A DNA stretch of 64,000 nt from Fasciola hepatica (GCA_948099385.1 CANUEZ040000113.1:9374501-9438500), one strand, 5' to 3'. Shown: positions 1 through 48,139, counted from the first letter of the stretch. Program-made: numbers and translations. The notes: generated by a model not told the origin, from the sequence alone.

Positions 1-457
1 ATTTACATATATGAACAGAACAGGCGGGGGCGGAAGGTCTAGAAACGAAAATCATACATTAACGACAAGTCCTAAAGAAAGACTAGGTACAACGTGAGTG
101 AAAAAGGTAGCTGCGCACACCACCAGGGGAATTTGATAGGATTATATTGAGGGTAGCGTTAGCTTGGGTGATGATATTACTGCTGATGAAATAATTTGTA
201 ATGTTAAACACCACTGCTGACTCATAGTCAGTTTAGTGGGAAGGGTTGAAATTCTGCACAGTGGCAGACGAAATCGAGTCACAAGCTGTTCGGTTCAGCC
301 ACGAGGATCACGAATCCGCTTGTATGCACTGAAGGAAGCAGCAGGGAGCAAGAGATAAGACAACAGTGGGACTGACCACTAAACAAATGAATGAGACCGG
401 AGTATTCAAACAAATGGTCCAGCGTCTGCTGGGAGGAGGCGTGAAGAGTCGATTGTT
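1..457 (-). other. Probable start of AMPK alpha 3' untranslated region
   Basis: Follows the stop codon on the minus strand. I recognise no gene, repeat or canonical poly(A) signal in it. Confidence 0.4.
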
Positions 458-36139
<35,682 letters not shown>

Positions 36140-39100
36140 CTCAAAGGTTGTAGTGAAGGGAACTACCCAGTAGTATACAACAAACGGTATTAGACTCTTG
36201 GTCGTATTTCTCCAAACACAAACATCCACACTTGTCTAATCTCCTTTTGAACCCAGACACCGTGCTGGCGCTTTTCACATCCCCTGGCAGCCTGTTTCAG
36301 TCATTGGCGGCCCTAACTGTAAAAGACTGACTTCTGGTGCGAGTCGTAGTTCTCTCCTAATATTCTGTACATGCCCCCTTAAGCAGCCATTCCATCGCAG
36401 CTCAAATAAAGCCCCTCTGTGACCTCGTGCTCCTGTAAATCCATATAGTATTTTGAAGGCCATTATGAGGTCATCTTGTCTTCTTATTTCTGGAGGAAAC
36501 AACCCTGCTGCTCCAACCTCTGTTCGTACCACAAATGTCTGCATTCCCCGAACCATCGCGCGAATCGTCGTTGCAGCTGATCGATAGCCTTGATGTCCCT
36601 AACCAGATAAAGCCTCCCCGCTCGGACACAGTTTTCCAGATGAGATCGCACAAAATCCCTGCACGGTGGCAATAAGACCCTTGGTTTCCTAGAGCTGACC
36701 GCCCTCCTTAACTGATGCAGGCCTCTACGTGCTTCCTGCATTACTTTCTGGCACTGGCGACTTTGCTTAAGGTCAGCGCTCTCCATCACCCCTAGGTCCC
36801 GGGCTTCTATGGTCTGAGTTAGTGCCTGCCTATTGTCTGGTGGCCCCTTATACCGTGTGGACCTTGGTTCTTCCCCCTTGGTGAGGTGTGGGCATTTGCT
36901 CAGACTGAGGGGAAGTTCCCACACCGCTGAAAACCGGTATACTCTGTCTAGGTCATGCTGAACCGCCGCATCAGCTGGTGCTCTTGCCACCTTGAAGTCA
37001 TCCGCGAACGAAAAGCACCCGTTTTCCAACCTGTATGCCAGATCGGAAATGTATATCAGGAACAACAGGGGCCCCACGACCGACCCTTGAGGAACGCCAC
37101 TATGCAGTCTCCCGTTCTCCGACAAGCAGCATTCCACTCTCACTCGGAAAACTCTCTCCTATAGGCTCTGTACAATACTTTTCTGTATTTTCGCCGTAAA
37201 TTTAAATGATTCCAACCTTACTTCAACCAGTCTGTGATGAACCGAATCAGATGCCTTTTGGGGATCCAGATAGCAGACTTCCACCTGTTCTCCTTCACCC
37301 ATTCGACCGGTTACCCCGTCCAAGGAACTTAATAGGTCGGAGAGACAAGAGAGCCTGTGCCGGAACCCGTGCTAGTTGGCAGTCACCAGCTTATTTCTTT
37401 CTTAATACCTCCCTATTCCGCTTAGTAGTACTCTCTCGAGAGTTTTAAGCACCAAAGACTTCAAGTAAAACGGCCTGTAACTGTTACGTGTGTCTCTGTC
37501 CCCACCCTTATAGACAGGCGTGATCATCAACACAAGCCGGTCTTAAGGTAGTACACTCATGTCTAGTGATGCGTTGAACAGCTTAGCCAGTGTTTCAGCC
37601 AGGATAGACTCCAGGGGCTTCAGTAATGTTGGGTGGAGGTCATCCGGCCCCGCCGCCCTGGATACGTCTAGCTGCTTCAGGCCGTTCATCACCTCCCTGC
37701 TTAAATTTCTCCGTCCTCCATTTCCGATACTTCACCGCCCCTGGTCGCGGATAGCCCCTGAGCATCCTGATCCTGCCTTCGTACCTGCTGAGAGAATTTC
37801 AACAGGGTCTCTGCTTTTGCCTTCCCGCTTATTGCCAGCACTCCCTGTGAGTTTCGGACCGCGCCTAGGGCTTTCCTCACTGCTGCTGTAGACTGAAAGT
37901 AGTTGTAGTACGCCCTCGGATTGCTTTTGGCATACCGTTTTCCTCGTAGTTTTTTCTGCACATTTTCTGTTTCTGAGATAGTTTTGCTCTCGCGGCCTTG
38001 AACTGTGGGAATGCGTGATAGCTGCTGGCACCTCTGTACTTTTCGAATGCTCTATGCTTCTGTTTTAGAGCCTTTCCCACTCGGCTTGTCCACCACAGTG
38101 GCAACCCGTTTCGTTTGACTCTTCTAAGTGGTGCGACAGCCTCTGCTGTTTCCAACAAGCTGCTCCTGACCCAACTCTGTCGGAGTCCTACGTCGTAGTC
38201 CTCACTCACCACATCCCAATCTATCCGGAGGCCCAGTTCTACGAAGCCATTCTCGTCTATCTTTGGGAAGTTCCTCCCAAACTTACCAGGTGCACATAGT
38301 CCCCGAAGGCTTGGCCTAAGCTGAGTACGCCACGGTCACTCTTGCCCATAGGTTTCCTGAGTTTTAGGGGTTCTAGGTCATTTAGGGCTCTGGTCATTAC
38401 TAAGTCAAGGATTGACTGACTTAACCTCTATCTTGTCACTTGATCAACATGTTGGACAAGAGCTTCTCTTTGGATTAGGTGGTGTAATCTATCCCCAAAA
38501 GTGCCTTATGGAGCGGTTTCCGAGATCCAGCCTACTTCGGGCCCGCTGAAACCAGCCACAATAAGTAACTTCTTTCCGGCATTAGCGACCGTAGTGGGGA
38601 ACTCAGGCAGATTGCTGCCCTCGGCACCTTCCACTCCTGAGCTTCGATACGCGTAAGCAACCGACACTTTCGGTCCTCCCCGTGGCTATTACCACCTCTG
38701 ACTTCTGTACTTTCGAGGTACTAAGTCGACTACTCTCAAAGCCGCCATACTGCTCCTCTAGGAGGACGGTTATACCACCTCCTGCTCGACCGTCCAGCCC
38801 ATCCACCCCAAAGCCTGTGGAGAAGTTTGAGATCAGCCCACTGTCGCTTTCGCCTGGTTGTAGCCACGTTTCATTGACTACTATCACATCTGCTCCGTGT
38901 CCTAGCTTCGAGCTCTGGCCATTTTTACCCATGCTTGCAGCAGTGGTGTAGGCCACAAGCGTCACAACACCCTCCTCTAATTTCCTGCTTTTCCTAGAGG
39001 GAGGCGACAGGTGCTCTGGTCCTGAACCCGAGAACCCGGACCGGTTTTTTCGTATCACGGTTGGGTTCCTTGCGCTGCTGTCGATTAGCACCCTGCTCAT

Positions 39101-39300
39101 CTCCTGAGTTGCCTTGCACATCACCTTCCATGGAGTCTCGGTGGGGGCCACTTTTCTTAACTCTCCTCTCTCTGAGTTGCTACAGTCCATTCATTTAGTA
39201 ACGGGAATGGGCAACGCATTCTCTGCCCTGATCATTGGTTCCGTGGTGCTCATCTCCTTTATCTTGCTTGCTTTCACCCTCACCTTAGAAAGGCCACGTT
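36140..39300 (-). mobile_element. CR1-like LINE, nearly complete ORF2, broken
   Basis: Minus strand: endonuclease at 39190-38300 (HGADVIVVNETWLQPG, GRAGGGITVLLEEQYGG); linker at 38212-37877 (LPLWWTSRVGKALKQKHRAFEKY) and 37961-37701; reverse transcriptase at 37143-36484 (LHSGVPQGSVVGPLLFLIY, FSFADDFKVA, LDQLQRRFARW-like). The C-terminal end at about 36350-36140 reads NRLPGDVKSASTVSGFKRRL. FADD is present. Several frameshifts lie between 37700 and 37150. It points toward the AMPK start codon with its 3' end about 320 bp away. Confidence 0.85.
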
Positions 39301-39429
39301 GAAGCCCGGAGTTCCGGTTTTTTCACCCACCGCTGACCGAAAGCAGCTGCTTTACCGTCGGACACCACATTCATTTCCCCCTTTGAGATTTGCCTAATGT
39401 GCCCGGCTGCAGCTGAGAAGGCTTCCCTG

Positions 39430-40410
39430 TGACGAGGGGTGGAGGACTTCCTCTCCCACCGGAAGTTTTACGTCAAAGTAGAGGACAGATGCTCCAGTTT
39501 GGTGAATGCCACCAGTGGTGTACCTCAGGGATATGTCCTAGGCCCGGTCTTATTCTTGTTGTTTACTAACGACCAGGCATCTTCTCTTAAATCGCCTAGC
39601 TTTATTTTTGCGGATGATGTGAAGACTGTTGCATCTGATGGTAGGGTGGACTTAGGCAGGGCTATAGGTACCATCATGGACTGGGCATACAAATGGGACT
39701 TACCCCTGAAAGCTGAAAAAAGCTATTTGTTGTCAAGGGCAACAGGGAGCTTTACTGTCGCTCATGATCAAGGGCTGTTCACCATAGAAGCAGCCAGTAG
39801 GGCTAAAGACCTTGGGATCATCATGAAAAGTGAACTCAAATGGTCGGAGCAGTGCAACGGTGCTGCGCAGAAGGCTCCTGGTGAGCTCTCTAGGTTGCGG
39901 TCAGCTTCTGTCTTGCCGGCAGCCGGGAATATTCATACCTGTTTACTTGGCTATAGTACGACCCAACTTAGAAGGCAGCGTGCGGGCTTGGTCACCTTTC
40001 TACAAAAACGACGCTGCCTGCCTAGGGAAATTTCAGCGCCTCGCCACGCGAATGGTTGAGGGGCAGAGGGGTAAGACGTACCAGCAGAGACACTGTGATC
40101 AGAATAACTTCTCTTTGGAAAGGAGGACACGTCGAGAGGATCTTATATAAACGTTCAAGGTAATGGAGGGCTCTCTGGCCTTAGGCCAGATAGTCTGTTT
40201 CCAGATTCCAGAACAGAGGGACATGAAAAGAAGCTGATAAAAGCCCGAGCTAGGATGATGGCTAGATCGCACTTCTTCAGCAGCAGGTCAGTGGACATCT
40301 GGAACGGTCCTCCTCGTGGAATGATATTTCTGCATACCGTCCAATCCTTCAAAGGTGCCGTAAATCGCAAGTGGTACGAGATATTTCCTCGTGGTGGGCT
40401 TCGAGTATGT
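39430..40410 (+). mobile_element. CR1-like LINE 3' half, different family, plus strand
   Basis: Plus strand: FYVKVEDRCSSLVNATSGVP, then QGYVLGPVLFLLFTND, then SFIFADDVKTVASDG, then KAEKSYLLSRATG, continuing in another frame to LGKFQRLATRM. Its C-terminal end, SRSVDIWNGPPRGMIFLHTV, lies near 40280-40380. GVPQGS is changed to GVPQGY. One main frameshift near 39990. It stands head to head with the preceding element and is of another CR1 subfamily. Confidence 0.8.
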
Positions 40411-41271
40411 TAACTAGATGAATGACGGGGAGCGCTGGCTCTTCTGGAGTGTGTTATTCAACTTCTCGGCTCACTATGAAAAATGTCTCTCGCAGTTGAC
40501 GTGCGGCGAGGTTTTCCGTTTCCCCCTCATTTTTATCAAGGATTCGACGAAAAACACTCGGAAGTGGTGGGTGCATAACTGGTGCGCTTACCATCGAAGG
40601 AATTCTGAAAACTCGATTGGCCATGGCCATTGTCTGTCCTGTGCAATCTGAACTGAACTGAAGTGGCGAACTCCACAAGCAAAAGCCTTGGTTTGCACTC
40701 TTTGGAGTGAGTCTCCCCGTTCCACCGCCCTAATCTCACAACTCTTTTCACGGCTGCATGCCAGAGGATTTTCACCGCTTGGAGCCAGTCGACCAGGTGG
40801 TATCTCATTGATCTGTCCCTCTGCTTTCCAGCTTTCAAGAATGGTTCTTGAATTCAGTGAACTACAACATTACGGTTCCTTCCCAGGGCAATATCAATGA
40901 TTTTCCTGAACGTGGTCAGAATTTTAGAGATGTTGACCACGTCTTGTTCTAACTTAATCACCCGCTCACTAAGGACTCTTAATCCTTCTACCGTGTCTCC
41001 AGTCGGCAGCGCAGCGGCTGACTGCTATCCCGACACGGCATCGGTGTTCCTCAGGTGTCGTCTCACGCCCACTGCGCTCCCTAACTGGCGCCAACTGTTC
41101 TTCTAAGGATTTAAATGTTTCCGTTTTTCCCCGGTGACCTCTGCCTCCCTGGTGGCTTCATTGTCTAACGTAATAAGCTTTTTGCATCGCACTCATATCC
41201 ACCTAAGTTTATCGTATCCCCAGTACAGCTGATAGCACTTCTTGTTTAACACTGAGCACTTCGTGTGGAAC
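40411..41271. other. Unassigned sequence between CR1-like and BEL elements
   Basis: Several reading frames of 60-100 codons on both strands, none recognised. It may hold an untranslated or ORF1 part of a CR1-like element, but I could not support this. Confidence 0.3.
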
Positions 41272-41647
41272 TGTAACAGTTATCCCGACTGCGAGTAACG
41301 CGCAGACAATTCATAACGAACCCCAAAACCAGAACAAGATTGATTCATAGTTTCTGCTGTACTGGATTAACAAGTCATACGCATATAAATATCTACAAAC
41401 CTCAACTGTACGGCCACAACGTCTAGCAATGAGGACCAGAGTTCAACAAAGGTCATTGTCAGGTACAACCGTCATGGAAGTCCAAGTTCAAATCGAAATT
41501 ATGCCACTTCACGTGAGCAAAATATAAATAAATGTTGAAGTGTAGTGGTTGATGCATGCTGTACTTGTTCGAGGGACAATAAAGCAAATAGCATGGTCTC
41601 AACAATGCAGGTGTATGAAAACGGCTAGGGGGGAATTCCACGCATGT
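41272..41647 (-). repeat. BEL/Pao 3' LTR
   Basis: 376 bp in the same orientation as 56194-56569, same length and nearly the same sequence. Neither LTR shows a clear matching flanking duplication at the outer edges. Confidence 0.85.
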
Positions 41648-42344
41648 ACTTTACACCGCCCACCAAATGCTCCCATGAAACGGTCAGCATCCAAGGAGTA
41701 AATAGGGGTACTGATTCGCGCTAACTTACCTAGACCGTAAGTGAGAGCATACGCAGGTCGCTATAGGCTTCATCTATCCTTGGCCAGTTGCAGATATGGT
41801 TGCAGGTTTTCTCGAGGTTAAGCTCCATCTCTCGATGTTTTAGAGTTTCGTATGAGGATGATACGACTTTACCCGCACACAAAATGTCCTTCGATGGAAT
41901 CGGGATGCGTGGACAGATTACGAATGGTAGAGGAAGAAGTCTTACCGAGCAAGAGTAAAGTACGTGATAAAATGAAGACTGGGAATTCTCAATGAAGAAT
42001 GGAGATGGCCACAGGGTACTCAAACATCAGGAAATCAATGCGTGGTGCTATCACATTAGAAGTATGTTTGACTCATAACTTATATCCACTTGAAAACAGG
42101 TTGAATAATAATAAAAATAGGAGGTCCCGGATAAAGAGTTGTTTCCACAAATGGTCAACAAATGCTTGTTCAAGAGTTTTCGCTACTTCAAAAACAATGT
42201 CGCGTCATGTGCTAAATTGAGGTTTCGGCAACTAACCCCATTGTAAATCGTGAACACTGTGTGAAACTTGACGCAAATATGCTCCAAAGACTGTGTGAAA
42301 GGTTGGGACCTACGGGAGAATGCATGAGGGATAGGTAAATAAAT
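41648..42344. other. BEL/Pao 3' untranslated part, nothing else recognised
   Basis: Between the integrase end and the 3' LTR. Short reading frames on both strands look random. Confidence 0.35.
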
Positions 42345-42722
42345 TCAGCTTCCTCTGGTATCAGTAGAGTTGCTTTTAGCTTGATTTGTAGCGTCGACGC
42401 CGCCCTCACCATTGTCACCTTCAGACAAGCATATATTACGGGTATCTCGCAATACGTCTCCTTTTTTCGTTTTCACCGCCACCGTGCGCACGAGGACATC
42501 GATTTCTGTACGGCAGTCCCTGACCACCCCAACCGGCCATTCGTCTTTATGTAAGTAGCTCTCCACGAGGATGACGACATCGCCATGTCTGAATGATCTC
42601 ACTTTGGAGATCCACTTTTGCCGAGGCTGCCGTTTCGGTAAGTACTCCCTTGTCCAACTTTTCAAGGAAGCCTGTAACAGGTGATTCACATGTTTCCATC
42701 CTGTGATGTACTTTCCACGTAG
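42345..42722 (-). pseudogene. BEL/Pao integrase C-terminal domain
   Basis: After an insertion the integrase resumes as ITGWKHVNHLLQASLKSWTR, EYLPKRQPRQKW, FRHGDVVILVESYLHKDEWP and LVRTVAVKTKKGDVLRDTRN, ending about SEGDNGEGG. This is the family's C-terminal SH3-like domain. Open for 114 codons in one frame. Confidence 0.8.
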
Positions 42723-44790
42723 GGCTTTCGGTGTCCTTGCTCCTAATTAGATGGTGCCATTTAACACCATGATTTGTCAACATATATTGGAAAAAACCGT
42801 TTTTTCCTTTAGTGATAGGTGCTCGCCTTCGCCTAATTAGTATTGGACCCCATTGTGCCAGTCTTTTGCGTTCGACCGCTTTCTCATGACCCGTCTGATG
42901 ATCGGACCCACGTATACAGCTATATATATACCTTCGGTATACTCCATTCACTTTTCTCCTCCCTCCTAACTAGATCGGGCCACTTTACAACATAATTCGC
43001 ATACGTATATTAAAAAAACCGTCCCGTCCTGTAGTGACAGGTGCTCTCCTTCACTTAATTCCTCTGTCTCAGGCTAGAGCGCAATCTTCCCATCCTGCTT
43101 TTCTTGCGCCTTCCTCGTATACTGGAGTCTTGTCACACAGACTACCATTCCTTAGTAACTAGGCCTCACTTCTCTGCGCATATGCTCATGGCAAGTCAAG
43201 ACTCCATTCCAACCGGAATCCGTTTACCTCTTATTTCTCTTGACCCCGCGGAATACCAGAGCGTTTGCTCTCACATGACAAATCCTCATCCTAAAACCCA
43301 GTGTTTTCCTTCCTTTTCACTGTCTGCCGTCCTGGACCACAGAAGGCGAACTGACTAGTCTCTTATCTTCCTATTTTCCCATTCTTCTTCCAAATCATAT
43401 CCTATACTATTGTTTTACTCCTGGTTCCAAAATGGACACCCTCTCCGCATCCACTACCCACTTGATATCTCCCTAAATCTCTACTATCACCCAAATACCC
43501 TAGAAATCTAGGGATCTTTAATGGGCGGGCCCACTAGCCGAACGATGACTAATTGTTCGCATAAAATGTTCACTTTCTGGTTTCCATTCAAACGATAATC
43601 ATAACCCACTGCTGGAACACTCTCCAGACTGCCGCACTCCCGATCTCTTTCAGATCGCATTGGTTAATTGGGTAACAATTGGCCAACTGGACTATAATCC
43701 CGGATTACCGTAAGGACTAGACGATTTGATCAATGCATTAAACCTATGCTCTCGCCTGCTGACGTTACATGGGGCACCGTACATGGAGTGACATACCCCC
43801 ATGAAAGTCTCACCGGATCTCAGAAGTGATTCCTGACACCAGCCATGAACCCACATCCGCTCAACGTCTATTCCCAATAATCCATTCCGACAGTTCAATT
43901 CTTTTTGTGTTGTGGAACGAAACCAAAGACCGAAACCCAGCCTTCGCCGCTGTCCACTTCGTCAAGCCAGCCACTTTTCACCTGCTACCCTCAATAGTCT
44001 ACCTGCCATCAGCTGCGACCAAGGTCTTTATGAAGCAGAATACCTGACATCTGCAGCCAACCAGAATTTGGCCAATAATTTTTATCACATTTACAACTTT
44101 TTTTTCTTCTTCTTTACACTCTTCCAACTTCTGCCTAGCCGTACTGGTGGCGTTTGTCTCCGCTAATCCGTTTCTTTGACGGCTCTTCTTTGAAAGTCCG
44201 TTACGCGTCCACACACCATTCATTCTCTTCAAAGGTTTAATGAAATCCCTGTGAAGTTTTTCGCCTTCATGTGAATTTCCATATAACACTGAAATCACCT
44301 GCACAAAAGGTCCGTTTTACTATCACTCTGACTCACTCGCATTTATTTCACAAGCTTCCTCCACAATTAGTTACCAATATTGGATCAGTGTTCTATATTT
44401 CGTTGGCATCTCTGACTGCATGTTGATAACCCCATGCGTACTTTACTTTTAGTCTTGTTCTTTGGCATCTCTTCCGCCCGGTTACTCTTTAGTGACTGTT
44501 CAATTATCGCTTATATCGGCAATCTTATGTTTGTCCAGCTATCCACACCGCTGTCGCCGAATTCGAAACTGATTTGCAATTCCCGCTTCAACCATTACCA
44601 CTTTAGTTCACTCAAACACTACGTGACTTTACTGGTGTATTTCAGTTGCTGTGTGGTTCATAAATTTATAAACTGTGAATACCTCACATTGGCATGTAAT
44701 GCTGTATTCTCTGATCTTGCTTGGTGCATGTTTATTGACCGCGGTCAAGAAATATACAATTTAATTCAATTCAATTCAGTTCAATAATAA
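42722..44790 (+). mobile_element. 5'-truncated CR1-like copy (3' untranslated part only)
   Basis: Matches 53155-55080, the 3' part of the larger CR1-like element, over about 1.9 kb (ACCCACGTATACA, GCCTGCTGACGTTACAT, TTTGGCATCTCTTCCGCC, AAGAAATATAC). It ends in an (AATTC)n-like tail at 44755-44786. Near its start a roughly 240-bp unit occurs twice (42725-42850 resembles 42955-43075). Inserted in the BEL integrase. No coding capacity. Confidence 0.75.
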
Positions 44791-45365
44791 CAGTCGTGGG
44801 GAGTGACAGCCGGTTCGCCTTCCGCATCTAGGACGATCGGCTCCAGGGGTCAGTTGTTCAGTATGCGTTCTTCTTCTGTTAGTAAAGTAGTCAGCGTCTC
44901 ATCATCGAGGTTTTATTGTGAGTTCAGGGCCGTGGGTATTTTCTTAGTCGATCGTATCAGCCTTTCCCAAACGCCACCGCGATGACTGGCATAAGGTGGG
45001 TTGTAGTGCCATTCTATCCCCGTTGCCGCGGTTTTGCTTTGTATTTTGGCGTGGTCCAGGCGGTTCCACCATTTCTCCAGCTCCTTACGAGCTCCAACGA
45101 AGTTTGAGCCGTTGTTTGAGTATACGCTCTTGGGGACACCCCGCCTCGCGATGAACCTTCGGAAGGCCATCGGAAATGAATCGGTGGTCATGTTATGCAC
45201 TACTTCAAGATGGACTGCTCTGGACTGTAAACGTGTCCACACCCGCAGTCCTTCTAGTGTATTTAGACCTCTTGAACAGGAGTCAGCAGGGTTACTGGTG
45301 GATTGTACATAGTGCCAATGATCGGTCTTCGTCGACTCATGAATCGTAGAGAGTCTGTTGGCCAC
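44791..45365 (-). pseudogene. BEL/Pao integrase core, shortened
   Basis: NPADSCSRGLNTLEGLRVW joins directly to SRAVHLEVVHNMTTDSFPMA, so the zinc-binding part and the first catalytic aspartate are deleted. RRGVPKSVYSNNGSNFVGAR has N where the second catalytic D of the D-N-G motif should be. The glutamate region ASHRGGVWERLIRS is present. 44791-44910 continues as LDDETLTTLLTEEERILN across a stop. Cannot integrate DNA by itself. Confidence 0.8.
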
Positions 45366-45425
45366 GAGGGTTTTAAAGCGAGTGGTAATGTTATTTATGT
45401 AATGCAGTACTATGGCTGAGTCGGA

Positions 45426-46043
45426 TCAAAGGTTTGGTTCCCATCTTATCCGATGGAAGCATCTCCTAATCAGCGTCGAGGCTTTCGCGGCCAGTACCGC
45501 TGCAGTCAGTTCCAGCCTCGGAAAGGACACCGCCTTTAGTGGGGCCACTGTCGCCTTTGCGAATAATATCTGACTGTGCCACCCACCATTTACTTCTACC
45601 CAGCAGCCGTAAGCCACTATCCCGTAGCCTATTTCTCATGCGCCAGAGAACGAGTGTAGTTGGGCATCGTTTGTGCACTTGATTCCTGTCAAGCATCTCC
45701 ATATCTTGATCTCACCAAGTTGGTCCAGGCTGTGCAACCCTTCGAGCCATCGCTTGTAGCCGTCATTCTGAAGAGGTTCGTACCAACCCGTCCCTCTCTG
45801 GCACAGCGACTGCAGCAAGCAGTTTCCTGGTAGCAACCATGGCGGAACGAAACCTAGGGGATCGTGGAGGCTTGAGACTGATGATAGGATTCCTCTCCGT
45901 GTGACTGGTCGTTTGGGTAGGTCCAGAGTGAATATGAATTCGTCACCTTCGGGCTTCCATCGAACTCCAAGCTTGCGCTCCATTTGTGAAGTTGGTCCCA
46001 AAGGCTCTCTCGCGCAATCCATTTTCTCGGACTTCGGGATCAC
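45426..46043 (-). pseudogene. BEL/Pao RT thumb and RNase H region
   Basis: Reads QMERKLGVRWKPEGDEFIF, KRPVTRRGILSSVSSLHDPL and GFVPPWLLPG (classic BEL post-RT blocks). Then NDAQLHSFSGA and, in another frame, VNGGWHSQILFAKATVAPLK with FPRLELTAAVLAAKA, the RNase H-like part. Two frames are needed, with a shift near 45640. Confidence 0.75.
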
Positions 46044-47604
46044 AGAGCACCTCCTGGGTGTTTGATGCCCAATTAGTGAGGCTGAATACCCCGGTCTTTA
46101 TAGTGGCGCTCAGTTCGGTCATTTATGGAATAGCAGTATTTGAGTGGTCAAAGGAACACAGAAAATCGCCAACGTGGAAGTGATCCACTGCTATTCCTGA
46201 CAGATTGCGGCGCTGCGGAAAGGCTTAAGGGTTTCCCGGAGGGTAAAATTAGCAGAGAAATGGAGTGATACCCTCCCAGAGGGATAAACGGTCGGCCTGT
46301 ACTCGTCCGGTGTACGAATAACGTCACTTTTTGCCACCAAAGGGGACGAACGGCGTCTCTATCCTCAGCGGGCACCTTTACTTGTAGAATCACTTTACGT
46401 TTGTCGGCAGAGAAGGCTACTTTTCCTAGCCAAAAACGGCATAAAACTCCGACTAATGGTGTTGTCCAATCTGGGCCCTGTGGTATATGGTCGTTGAGTG
46501 ACACATCCTGACATTTCGCGGCACAGTCGAAAACCACCCTGACCGTCCCCGGTTTCTTTGGGTTCACGACCGGTTGATGGGGTAGGTGCCACCTCAAATT
46601 TGCGATGATTATTGCTGTATCCACCTCTTCTATATAATCCAAGTCTGTGTTATGTTGCGCGGCTCGCGTGTATTCTATCCCTAATTGTGGTTCTCGAATT
46701 AGCCTGGTTTTGAGGAAGCATGAGCTTTTCAGAGCCACTTCTCGGCTGTTTGGCATAGATTTCATGTTGGGTCTCCACGGGACAGGATCCTCGAAACGAT
46801 CTATCACGCACTTGCCATTCTCGGCTACCATTTTCAAATCCGACTTATGATTTCGTGATGGGGCATCTCTATCAACGGCCAGGTCGGCAAATCGGGCGTT
46901 ATACAGCCGTAACAGCCGGTCGTGGAAAATCCCCCTTATTCCCTCGCGATTCAGTGTTTTTCCCAACATCACTCATTTCCATACACTATTGACTTGTCTT
47001 TACGAACTGGTTGTTTTTCTGGACCAATTGTTGTTTGTTCGCGCCCAGAGCGCTACTTTGGCACATCCTTGTTCAGGACCTGCGTGACGCACGTGCTGTC
47101 TGCTCACACGCTGCTATTCGGTTTCTCGTTGTTGAGTCCTTGTGATCGTATTGTTGAGGTTTGTATATTGTTTATGTCATTGTTTATTGTAATAATCTAG
47201 TACCGTAGAATATCACGGATAATCGTCTTCTGATTTCGGGATCCGTTGCGAATTTGGCTACGCATTGCTCAAACGTTCGTTACAACGGCCAGGTCGGCAA
47301 ATCGGGCGTTATACAGTCGTTGGAACGCTTGTTCAATGTTCGCCGTTTCCACCAAAGTGCAATTGATTTGGATTTGTTTGCCGCGTCTTTCACCTGTACT
47401 ACCATATAAAGTCCAGCCAAATATAGTGCTTACTGCATAGGGTGCTTTGCGGGTTCCTGTTCTTTCATCTAGGACCCACTGCGCTTCCGGCACATCACAA
47501 CCGATCAGCAGATCAGTTTCGTTATTCCGCCACTCCTCGATCGCAACCCCGTCGAGATGCGGCCACTGAGTCAGAATTGATCGCACTGACTGAGGTGCTC
47601 TCAC
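46012..47604 (-). pseudogene. BEL/Pao reverse transcriptase, interrupted
   Basis: Linker block at 47604-47320 (DLLIGCDVPEAQWV, STIFGWTLYGS); after an insert, RT at 46910-46160 (NPKKPGTVRVVFDCAAKCQD, LNDHIPQGPDWTTP, EDRDAVRPLWW). Further on at about 46190-46080 the polymerase active site reads FHVGD where the family has YVDD, then ATIKTGVFSLTNWASN. One catalytic aspartate is therefore replaced by glycine. Frameshifts at about 46150. Confidence 0.8.
46911..47282. mobile_element. LTR-like insert in BEL reverse transcriptase
   Basis: The BEL reading RLYNARFADLAV occurs at both edges: 46873-46910 and 47283-47320 are 38-bp direct repeats with one mismatch. The insert of about 372 bp lies between. 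Its right 200 bp resembles 62590-62790 (GCGTGAC, TTTCGGGAT[C/T]CGT, TTGGCTACG[C/T]ATTGC), so it is a repeated sequence. Noncoding. Identity unknown; solo LTR or TRIM-like is possible. Confidence 0.5.
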
Positions 47605-47628
47605 TGGCAGATCTTTTATGGTGAATCC

Positions 47629-47820
47629 TTATGGAGTTTCAGCTATTTTGTTGTTGCTCAAGGAAACGAGTTGTAGGTGCAGTTTGGTCGACTGGATGAC
47701 CTGGGTGTCACTCACTGTGCTAGCTGCTAATGAAGATTGATGCCCTCTGATCCCATATCTCTCTGCAAACTCCTTCCTCACCAGAGTGGTATCCGATCCA
47801 CTGTCTACGAAGGCCAACGC
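47629..47820 (-). pseudogene. BEL/Pao aspartic protease
   Basis: AFVDSGSDTTLVRKEFAERY near the start has the D-S-G active site and the rest of a retropepsin-like fold (KLHLQLVSLSN). 62 residues open. Processes the polyprotein in active elements. No lesion visible inside the active site. Confidence 0.75.
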
Positions 47821-48135
47821 TCACATAACCCCAGATGGGGTTTCTACGCCTGCTGCTATTACTCCCGGGTGAATGGGCTTGGTAGTGGAGCGAGACACTG
47901 AACCGACCACACTAGGCTTCGGGGTTTCTTCGGCGTTCGATTTCCTGGGTTTGTGCAGTAGGTAATGAAGTTTCCCGTGGCATCCGTCCTGACTACAGCT
48001 GGGTTTCGTTCGGCACATCGCTGCTCGATGCGAATCGTTGAGACAGACGAAGCACACTCCCACTCTCAGCAACTTCCCATCGTTCGTCGAAGTCAAGCAC
48101 ACACTGTTGAATGCATGTGGTATGGCCCACCTTCC
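47821..48135 (-). pseudogene. BEL/Pao gag end with zinc knuckle
   Basis: Minus strand at 48060-47960 gives CFVCLNDSHRAAMC, then a second knuckle-like CSQDGCHGKLHYLLH, the C-x2-C-x4-H-x4-C pattern with the LLH ending usual in BEL gag. A nucleic-acid-binding part of the capsid polyprotein. The stretch runs on in the same direction into the protease. Confidence 0.75.
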
Positions 48136-48139
48136 TTGT

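Noticed and set aside
48038..48135. The N-terminal part of the 356-codon frame at 48038-49108.
   Set aside because: It is antisense to BEL gag zinc-knuckle sequence, so only codons after about 48140 belong to the CR1-like ORF1.
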